This document shows, piece after piece, positions 32,744-41,975 of a DNA stretch of 41,975 bases. Numbering within the stretch: the stretch's first letter is position 1; every line of letters starts with the position of its first letter. The stretch is from positions 2,501 to 44,475 of the forward strand of contig JABUQX010060091.1 in assembly GCA_015478945.1 (NCBI GenBank). The letters are read 5' to 3'. This DNA comes from Trachelipus rathkii. Lineage: Eukaryota; Arthropoda; Malacostraca; Isopoda; Trachelipodidae. A program made the position numbers and the translations under genes. The notes below the pieces were generated by a model, which did not search any database, had not been told where the DNA came from, and worked only from the letters and a program-made list of their open reading frames with translations.

Positions 32744-32775
<32 letters not shown>
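32744..32775 (-). repeat. Poly-T run of 32 (possible poly-A tail of a minus-strand retroposon)
   Basis: An uninterrupted run of 32 T. Read on the minus strand it would be a 3' poly-A tail of an element lying to the right (from 32776). A 64-residue minus frame lies at 32833-33027 and a B-box-like GGTTCGGGTCCTG (rc near 33050), but no A box is found. Confidence 0.5.
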
Positions 32776-32777
<2 letters not shown>

Positions 32778-35700
32778 CAAAAGGTATTCTGAACGCGATA
32801 TACCTCTTATGGAGTCACCTGCCTCATCTGTGCTAAGGGAGTAAAAACCCATCACCCGTTCGTGATTGGTGCACACGACCTACACTAGTGAATCTTTCCC
32901 TGACCCCTCTGAAACACATAATAAAACTCCCCCGTTTTACCGCGCTGCCTACGCGACGAATCTCATACCTGTTGCGACACCCATGAGGTAACCTGTGATT
33001 ATAACCAATGAAAACCCTTAATTTCATCGGAGACTGATGGATATTACAGGACCCGAACCCCGAACCATTAATTGACTTTAGTCTCTGAATGCATCTTCTA
33101 ATATTTAAGGCCGTGATTCTTCTCCACTTTACCTTGGAAGGCCTCTTATATTCCAGTGATTAATCTCATTGCACGCTCTCGACTCCCAAGCGCCCAAATG
33201 GTCGAGCAACCCCAAAAAGCCCCCCTGCCAATCTTCTGATTGTTACTCCGTAATGCTGCTTTCCTCCGGACTGCCAGTTAACACATCGCCGATGTATTAC
33301 TTATTTGCGATTTATTATCACCTCAAACTTCTTAACTAAAAACGAAAAACATCATTCTAACGAGGTTCCCACTTGAAAAAAGGCTTTACGGAAGTGAAAC
33401 CCCGATAACGCTTAATAAGGATGGGTTCTCTCTCGTCCAAGCGCAACCGAATTCAAACTCTATTGTACACGTCACTCTCCGGAAAATCCCCTCCCTCTTA
33501 TTCCACTCCTGATGAAATATAAGTAAACGCATCCAAAGCATTATTATACCTTTAGAACAGAGAAGACAAAAATTCTGTGTAAATTTCTGTAGCAATAACA
33601 GCAAGAAAGATTTCTATTAACCTAAACGTTCGTTACAATTTTCAAGCTAGGGACTCCTTACACCCAAATCCTCGTTTACCATTGACCTTTAACACCCATT
33701 TCCACCTTGTCTAAAGTGAGTTGGTTACAACAGTATTCTATTTTATTCTTCCGACCCCAGACCTCTTCTTAAATGCCACGTTTGTCATCCCAAAATATAC
33801 TGTAGGACTCATGAATAGCCGTATGTCCGTGGAGAAGAATTCACATTCTGGTGAAAACACCACTCTTCATAAACTTTGATGACCCCACTTTTCTTTTTAA
33901 CTTTCTAACCTTTGAAAGAAGTTTTTTGAATTACTGCACCAAGCCAAAAATTGACTGGAGATACCAACTCAAAACAAAATATTCCAACAAAAGTCAATGG
34001 CAATCTATGACCAATCATAATTCACTCGTGTATGCCCAACCCGACAATTGCCATTCCAGTATAAACTCTCCCCAAAATCACGAGACATTAATGTAAACCT
34101 GCACGCCATCCATGCCAATTACCGACTATCAAAAATAATAAAAAAAACGAGCCTTCAATCCAAATTCTCCCTCCCAAAAGCCCTCAACCAGCCAACCCCG
34201 AGTACTAGCCTTGCAAATCTGACCATCCAGATAAAACCAAAAGTCTTTCATCTGCAATAGCTTGGAATCATTTCTTGACAAAAAATCTGCCCATACCCTC
34301 TCGAAAGTTCCACCGAAACTCAAGTCAAAAGAGGGTTCTGCTCTTCCCAATCTACTCACCCATCACTCCATATCCTATAAAAGATGTCCCTAACAGAAAC
34401 AAAAAATTAAAAACACCAAAGCAATGACTACTATTCGCTAAAATGGAAAACATCTGAATTTCCTATAACAGAACACATCCATCCCCCAATATAAAAACAT
34501 GAATCGCAGAAAAGACCTCGCCCTAATCCTATTCTTGGATACAAAAAGTATTGATATCAATAGATTGTACCCAAGCACCTACAGTTCGAACAACCCAATC
34601 AAACACCTCTGATAGCCTTGCCAGGATTGTTCAGCTTTCTGCATTCAATCCTATAATCTTCTTTCCCAAAATTCTACCTCAGCACTCGCCTAAAATCCTA
34701 TACCTTAGCGAAAATGATGATACTCCAAATAAGCTGGCTGTGACGACCTACCTCTCTTTCGAATGCTTCCTTGCTTCCGAGAATTGAATGGAAAACTTCA
34801 AACCGCAAAACACCCCGCAAAACGCCTCCAAGCTTCGGATCTGTTGGCGGCATTAAAGGGGACCCCTGAAATTCCAGATCTTAACTCAAATTGGTGCTCC
34901 CAAAATAGTCTCCAACCCCCCTTGATAACTCACTGGACAAATCTCCAGCTTCAGACTTCGTAACACAACAATCTCAGTATCTCAAACTCCAACATCCTCT
35001 TCAAGTATATACTACTTTTCCGTTGTACACCTTCCCTCCTTTCATGGTAAACCGGTCCATATTCTCCACACTTTCTAATCTGCTGCTTGCAGATACTAAT
35101 ATTCTCCCATCCCAAACATGATGATACCCTTTTGCTATCCAACGACCAACAAGTCCACCATAATAACAGGTGCTTAGTTCGAACTCACTTACTTCGCATT
35201 CATTGGCAAGTCCTTTTCAAATATACCCCAAATATCACATAAAACGTCCCCCAAAAACCGGTCGTACAAACAAAAATCTCTGTTGTACGGACGATGTCCT
35301 TCCTACCAGGATATTGTCGCTCTCCTCGTTGTACCCAAGAGTCTCAGTCCTTTATTCCTCATCTGTATCCACTTTCAGCATCACCCCTAGCCACATAAAG
35401 ACAATTCGTCTCAAAAAGACTATTCTCATAATATGCATAACAACATAGCATGGTCACCTTCCTTCAATGAAATATCTACTATGCTGCTATTTAAAAACTC
35501 ATTCAACAATTATGTATATTATACACCAAAGTGCATATGTTTTGCAGGAACTTTAACTATTTTATCGCGACTTCTTCCAAATCTCCGAAATAAAACGCCG
35601 TAAGCTCTATAAAACACCATCCGCATCGGTGAAACATATGATATGTGTATCGATATACTTCAGAACTCAATTACGGCTACATTACCCATCTATTCCTCAT

Positions 35701-36700
35701 TCTAATACTTGCCAATTGCAGAATACTATCATAACCATTTCCCTTAGTTCTCCCAGTCCTCCCTTCAAACAAAACACTCCAGATGCAGCACTGTAACCCA
35801 TTGTCTATTCGATCTCACTGTCTGTCAATCTATCTTTACTTCATAGTGAGTTACCTAAACTGACTTAGCAAATGTTTAAATCAGCTCCATACTCTTGTTA
35901 TATACTAGCAGAGAGCGCGGATCTGTCTGGGTTACAGACTATCTTCACCTCGGTCTAATTCTAGGATCCTTCGTTATCTTCTCTTAACCCATTCTTCGCT
36001 CTATTTCATGCCTTAACATCATGTACCTGCCCTACATACACGTTAGATACGCACACTTCTCTCTGTTATTATCTCCTTTCTAACATTCTCTTGTATGATA
36101 TTCACCTGGTCCTTACTTTGATTTACCTTTATATCCACAGGACCCAATAGCCTAAATGAAACTTTGCACCGAGACTAGCCCAATGTAAAATCCAATCCAG
36201 TTCGTGTTATATGACCGAGGGATTCGAGTCGCTTCTTCTTCATTCCACGAGCACATCTTTATCTTCTCCTCCCCTTCTTCAAAAAGTCGTTACCGATTAA
36301 TGATGCTTTTAATACTTCCAAAAAGTTATCATCACAGCTTGCCTAAACTTCTGAGTGCCCCGCGATCTTCCTTATAGCATTCTGCAATTCCCGGTGCCAA
36401 AATGCTCTCTGCTTCACAAGCAACGATCTACAAGAAGAAAAACTCTACTAATAATACAAAAAGACCCGCACATCTCAAACCTTGCGGTATGATTATTCTA
36501 AGTTAGCCTTCCCCGAGATCTCGCTGCGAATTAATCACCAAATACCCCTACAACAAATATATTTTCGATACCAATCTTGTATTTATTGTCAACTCCACAA
36601 CTTCCAATGTCTGCGGTGGTAAAAGTGAAACCAGAATAATATCTTGCCCGCCTGCCAACAATTCTTCACCCCCCAGTCCTCCGTTCCCCCGCGCTAATTA
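32776..36700. other. Long unassigned stretch, strongly C-rich on the plus strand
   Basis: About 3.9 kb without AT repeats. The plus strand is rich in C and A and poor in G, like the plus strand across the minus-strand LINE at 28.7-31.2 kb, so decayed minus-strand retroelement coding is plausible. Minus-strand open pieces of 60-77 residues occur at 33386-33604, 34129-34359 and 34951-35142. The last is charged, with no recognised domain. I cannot name a family. Confidence 0.35.
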
Positions 36701-36714
36701 TAACCTATACGACT

Positions 36715-37990
36715 TTGCTCCAGCAATGTTTCATGGCATTAGTTTTATATTTGCTATGCCACTCAAGCTCTCTTTCGCTATTCTAAAGCCTTTCAAAAAT
36801 GAGAATTAACACTACACACCTTTGAAATTTTCAAACAAAGAAATTATGATCAAACTTAACCCTCTTTACACTGGCCAAATATCAAGCTCACTGGAGAATA
36901 GCAAAGAGGTGCGCTTGCCCGATACATAAATTTACTACATAATGCTTGTCATATTTACCCCTTCTCATCAGGGCGTTTGTGGAATCTGTATTACAGAAAC
37001 TGAAAATATGCTTTACAATAAAGTCCTAAAACCGGAAAATAAGTCCCAAAACCTGGAAAAAAATAAAAAGTTGGCGGATCAAGCAGAAGGAACAATTTCG
37101 CTGACCGTCTCATTCATTACAAATTAATGGAGAACAGGTTCAGGCGCCGCCTCTTTTCTGAAAGAGCCGCAGCACTTTTTCAAATTCCAGTTGGTCTTGC
37201 GCAAAAATCCGTCGACGCGGAACCCTTGTTTAAAGACGAAGCATAACATCCGGAAGCGTTTCTCAACTGGTTTGGATAGTCTTGTAATCATTTTGTAGAA
37301 AAAGCTTAATTGACCAACCAACTGAAGAACGGGTTCTCCTTAACACCACCCGCTTGATATAAACCGTACGATCCCCTCTGCTCCGAGCAATTGTTCATGA
37401 TTAGTTTATCAGTTTCAGCCCACTCAACCTCTATCAAAAAATTGAGAATTACACTTACCATCCCCACCGCCAGACTTTTCAACAAAGAAAAAAGAATAAT
37501 CTTATTAAATCGTTTTGTACACTTTTCAAATTATTAAGCTGCACTGGAGAATAGCAAAGATTGTGCCCTTGGCCCAGACATTTTTCGTACATAATGCTTT
37601 GTCATATTTACCCTTCTGCATCAGCGTCACGCTGGGTTTGGATTACAGAATCTGGATCGAAATCCTCTTGGAGATCCAGTTGATACATATTTTGTTAATA
37701 CCAATTCCCAAACTGAAAAAGTATTAAAAGTTGGCGGAAATTAATCAGTGTATACACAAAATGGCAAATTACAAATTAATGGAAATATGTTCAGCCGCCC
37801 TTCCTGTAGAGTCGCCAAGCTTTTTCAACTTCCAGTTTGGTTTCCAAAATCCGTCGACCTGCGGAACCCTGTTAAGTAATCTGAGCGGATAACATCTGAA
37901 AGCTCTCATTGATAGTTCTTTGTATCTTTTTGCCTTAAAAATGCTATCACAACGTGGAGAACTGGGGTTCTCCTAAAACTCCACTCTCTC
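36715..37990. repeat. Tandem duplication, unit about 650 bp, two copies
   Basis: Paired anchors: CACTGGAGAATAGCAAAGA at 36889 and 37542 (653 bp apart), ATTACAAATTAATGG at 37116 and 37768 (652 bp), AAAATCCGTCGAC at about 37204 and 37849, GGTTCTCCT at about 37330 and 37965, and TTGCTCCAGCAATG near 36716 with CTGCTCCGAGCAATTG near 37379. The copies are strongly diverged with many indels. Neither strand gives a recognisable protein. Confidence 0.75.
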
Positions 37991-39420
37991 GTTACCGAGG
38001 CCGGCTTCATGTTTTTACTAAATGCCCTCTGGTCAAATAATGATCCATCCAAGTTGCTCTTCTTCTATCAACTCACTCATGCTAGTGAAAGTGTTCGCCA
38101 CAGGCGAGTGTTCCAAGTGTATTACTATTGCTCTTGGATTCAATGCCACATACTTCTATCCAGCTACCCCGTCCAATTTTTCCCCTATGTTGTGATCCTG
38201 CACATAATTGCCCCGTCCAGCTGTCATTTCTTGAAACCCGACAACCCCTTTAACTACCCCATGAGAATAATTAAACAATGTTTGTAATAATTAATGAAAG
38301 CAATAAACTAAATTTAAAAACTTTAGCCCCCAGACCAATTTCCAAAAAAGGAAGTCAAAACTTGCCACATTCCTCCCGCGAGCATAACCTTATATATGTT
38401 TCACCCATTCCTGTAATCTTCATTAAGTCAAATTTCTAGCCTCATTCTAGTACCACCTAACATACCCCACATCAGAATTAAACCCATTAAAACCGATCTT
38501 TCATCGCTGCTTGATCTATTACGTCATCCCATACTCAAAAACCTTGTGTGCTTAAAAATCGCCCCAAATCCTTTTACTGCCTCAACAGCCCCAATCCGAT
38601 TTCGAGCTGAACTATGACTGCGTAGTATACGGTCAGGTCTAACCAACTCTACTACACCTGTTAAGTCCCATCCAAAAACGAAGCGATCCGTTTCTCCACT
38701 GGATCCTTCCGATTCTCCCCCGTGTGTAGCTTTGAAGTTGATCCGTAATGGATCACTTCTCTTCTTTCCAAGGATTCATCATTTGCACAATTATCTTCGC
38801 TTTCAAACCTCAATACCGTCTGCTCTACACCGATTCTGCGAGAGACCTCAGAATCCTCCTTACTGGCCATTTGCAAACACATATTATATAAACATACTTA
38901 TTGTCTCAATCATCCCTTTAAAAATATGCTCCCTTCTCTTATGGATGAAGGGATACCATGGCTAAATCTGCCCCATCTTCTGCCTCGTCCTACCTCCTCT
39001 CCAAAATCTCCACGTCTGTCTATTTGTCCGAATCTCTGACATTGTCTGTTTGACTATCAATCTTTCTGTCTCATTTTTTGGGTGCGTCTCTGTCTTCCCG
39101 TAGAAGCAACTTCCTTCCACATACACCCCCTCGTGCTTCCTATTTTATCATGGTTATAATGATAACCCCTCTCTCGATATTTATCGCTTAACAAAGACCA
39201 TTCTTATCCATTTATCAATATACATGACAAAAAGTAACTCAAGCGTTAAAGTTTCGCTTATTCTAAAAAAATACAAAAAGTATTCGCTGTACAACAAGTT
39301 CTTCGATTGATCCACCTCAAAAAACAATATCCACTATTTGGATCCCTCTTAACTAGGTAACTGGCAATGAAAATCGGGAACAAAAGAGCCCAAATGGGTT
39401 CCTCTTTCCGGATACAAAGT
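37991..39420. other. Unassigned C-rich stretch
   Basis: No AT repeat and no recognised domain. A 73-residue minus frame (38661-38882) is highly charged and of normal composition but has no known motif, start context or splice sites. A 92-residue plus frame at 38009-38287 is hydrophobic/aromatic and likewise unmatched. Confidence 0.35.
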
Positions 39421-39429
39421 TTGATGATA

Positions 39430-39790
39430 AAGGCAAAAAGCCTCCATCAATCAAGCTTCGGTCTTACTGGGTAAATGCTGGCGAGTATTCACAAGGTTGC
39501 GAAAGCTTAGAAGTGTAAAGCGCCGAACATTTTTAATAGTCTTCTTTCTACGCGACGGAAGCCTTTGCACAAGTAAACTTGGGCCACGTATTATACCAGC
39601 CTCGACATCACTCACAACCAACATTCCATGGATCCACTCCTTCCATTGCAAATTTTCCCGTCGCTATTGTCTCGACAATCTGTTCACCATATCTTCATGG
39701 AATGTCCGCAACTGACCCCATTCGCCGTTATCATTTTCCTACTCTATGCCCATAATACCCTTTTAAAAACGTTATCCCTATGTCTTGTCT
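39430..39790 (+). pseudogene. Possible LINE C-terminal fragment (Cys/His end)
   Basis: A plus-strand frame reads SVHHIFMECPQLTPFAVI near 39680-39730. It resembles the TVxHIxxECP end of the cysteine/histidine motif that closes many Jockey- and I-type LINE proteins. The preceding C-x2-C pair is not intact, and upstream frames are broken. The fragment is short, so this is a moderate to low call. No RT is seen upstream. Confidence 0.35.
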
Positions 39791-39839
39791 GAATCGTTCC
39801 ACTGTAATAGTAACTCTTATCTTATCTCTAAAACTAAAT

Positions 39840-40070
39840 ATTCTTTAGCAAACATTCAAATATCAAATAGGACTATATATATAATTATAAGACAATTTTT
39901 TATTTGTCTTATTTATTTATTTTTAGCTTTAATATTTATTCACCATTAAATTTTTCTTTTACACATAAAAAAAAATTATGAATAGGTGGATGGGACCAGG
40001 AAAAAACTAACCACCATGGAGTCTGATTTTACTAGTGTGCATCTCCCTTTCCCTGGGTCCTCACACCGAA
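39840..40070. other. AT-rich unassigned sequence
   Basis: T-rich then A-rich DNA leading into AT microsatellites. Nothing is recognised. Confidence 0.4.
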
Positions 40071-40560
40071 TCACTATATATATTCACCATATATATACAA
40101 TATATAATAATCATAACTTAAAATATATACAATATATAACATATATATAATAATATAAAATACTATATAATATAAATCATAATAATATAATATATATATG
40201 ATATATATATATATACTATATAAAATAATAATATAAATATATATTATATATAGAGTGCACGAACTAAATTTTCAAGTTCCGGCCGGAACCCGGAATAGCC
40301 TCGGAATCACAAAAATACTTCTGCCGAACCGGAATTCTAATAACTCTCCTTTAGAAACTATTTAATATAGAGAAATGTAAAATCTTTTACCCTAACTACA
40401 ATATAAAATCATAATAATATAATATTATATATAATATATTATATATATATATTAATAATATAATAGAGTATATATATATACCTATATATATATATATATA
40501 ATTATATACACCTAAATGTATATAGTATAATTATATATACATATACATCCATATATAAGG
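40070..40560. repeat. AT microsatellites around a GC-richer insert
   Basis: (AT)n at 40070-40255 and 40390-40555. The insert at 40256-40380 has a 12-bp palindrome TTCCGGCCGGAA at 40277-40288 and further CCGGAA words. Confidence 0.8.
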
Positions 40561-41975
40561 TGGTAGTTGGGTGAGTGAGGTGTGGATTTCCTAATGGCAC
40601 GACATTAAAAATTCTGCACTATTGTCCATGATAATAACCTCGCAAAAAAAATTTATCATGCAAACATTCATAATAAATTTTTATATAATTTATGTTTAGA
40701 AATACAATTTAATTATAAGTGTAAAAATATAGCCACCACGTAAAATAAAACGATAGATATATCAAAACATTTAATACAAACGCCACTTCATAATATGAGA
40801 ATCATCACCTAAAGAATACCCTGTAAGTAAAAAAATGTAGTTAACAGGAAGAGCCTGTCTTACATAGCAACCAAGACGAACACCCTAAAAATTAGCACAA
40901 AATCCAGGAGTGACGATTCTTATGAGAGAAAACTCTCCAGCAAAAATTTGTATTCAATTTAGGTCAGTTTCAAGTGGAGGTTATTTATTATATTCAATAA
41001 ATTAATCTTGTTGTATGAATAAACTATACAGTATATATTAAGGTAAAGTCTAGTAACGACCATTTAAAAATAAAGTAGAAAAATATGGGACAGTATATGG
41101 TAAATGTAAATGTGTCAAATAAAATCACAAAACATATAATGTAAAAGAAGAATCTTTATTAACTGCTAAAGAGCTTACCTAGGATAAATTTATTAAAAAT
41201 GAGTACGAAAACTCATCCGTTACTAATATATATATATAAGTATGTTCATTTATAATTGGTTATGTTTAAACAGAAGCCAATATCACCCTAATGGCAAATA
41301 CGTTTCGTCTTATAAAAGAACCACTTCATACCTAAATCACAGTCCTTTATAATGTATTAAGTAATTTCAAGTGATTCCCCATCTCTCCTATCAACTCGTA
41401 CTAATATATCAAGTCTGTGCCAGAATTAAAACCCACCTTATATCAAGTTATAGATAAATAAGATCAGTGATTGGGAGTAGATACACCTACGTAACCCAAT
41501 AATCCAATCCCGATAACTCACTTACCTCAGTAAGAGCCTCCAAAAATTAATAATATACATAATATACATACAAGATAAATATTATATATAATACTTAAAT
41601 ATACTATATTTTTATATATAGCACTACTTATAGAAGAAAATACATTCTAACTTGCCTAAAATTTAAGAAATAACATGAAGTATAGTAATAGGTATATATA
41701 TATATAATATGTCATCCAATCAATAGTATGATTTCTTAATTTTTGCTTTACGAGTACGTCATAGTAAAGTCTGAATAATAATATTTATATACCCCTATAA
41801 CTACAGTGCGGCATATATATATATTGAGTTAAACGCAGTGTTGAAATGATCACGATTTAAAGGGAGCTATCATCAAAGCGTAATCGTCGAATACAATGAA
41901 GATCAATTGACTTATAGGTATATATTCTTAATTTAAACTATTATGCACTATAATTATATTATATATTACCTCTAT
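40561..41975. other. Unassigned AT-rich sequence to the window end
   Basis: Unique AT-rich DNA with short (AT)n runs near 41225, 41690 and 41815. No open frame above 60 codons and no recognised family. Confidence 0.45.

Noticed and set aside
36942..37321. 61- and 65-residue frames in the 650-bp duplication
   Set aside because: The second copy of the duplication does not keep either frame, so neither is under visible coding constraint.

Overview
This window reads as non-coding DNA from an animal nucleus, not a microbial locus. It holds long imperfect (AT)n blocks, decayed LINE and LTR retroelements, a tRNA-derived SINE-like sequence and split exons with GT/AG borders. There are no operons or ribosome binding sites. 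An arthropod, perhaps a decapod crustacean, fits the microsatellite load, the LINE types and a short TTAGG-like patch, but that is inference. Frequent single-base frameshifts break almost every recognisable coding stretch. This can be old decay, uncorrected long-read error, or both.

Layout. 0.5-1.8 kb (+): a Jockey-like LINE with endonuclease end, linker and reverse transcriptase (RT). 1.8-5.6 kb: CT/AT low complexity with a 190-bp foldback element at 4.72-4.91 kb. 5.8-6.4 kb (+): the best host-gene candidate, a C-type-lectin-like exon and a weaker second exon. 7.3-11.7 kb (-): two partial Ty3/Gypsy-like copies that join protease to integrase with no RT between, plus an isolated RNase H end. 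11.7-15.2 kb (-): two complementary parts of an R2/R4-type LINE with a restriction-like endonuclease, in permuted order; a 70-bp repeat resembling a C2H2 zinc finger lies beside each.

15.2-28.7 kb is mostly AT microsatellite and unassigned AT-rich DNA. It contains a 40-bp minisatellite (16.3 kb), short dispersed and tandem duplications (18.1, 18.4, 20.9 kb), a GC/CpG-rich patch with a perfect 11-bp hairpin (22.5-22.9 kb), a SINE-like sequence (23.0 kb) and two exon-like stretches (15.7 and 23.6 kb). 28.7-31.2 kb (-) is the longest LINE, from endonuclease to RT C-terminus. 31.5-31.9 kb is a 78-bp tandem array and 36.7-38.0 kb a 650-bp tandem duplication. 39.4-39.8 kb (+) may be another LINE C-terminus. 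The rest is AT-rich and unassigned.

No recognisable gene is intact. The parts do not form a pathway; they record repeated retroelement insertion. The most interesting signal is the zinc-finger-like repeat beside both LINE parts at 13.4 and 15.2 kb, followed by the shared RT-less protease-integrase arrangement of the two LTR-element copies.
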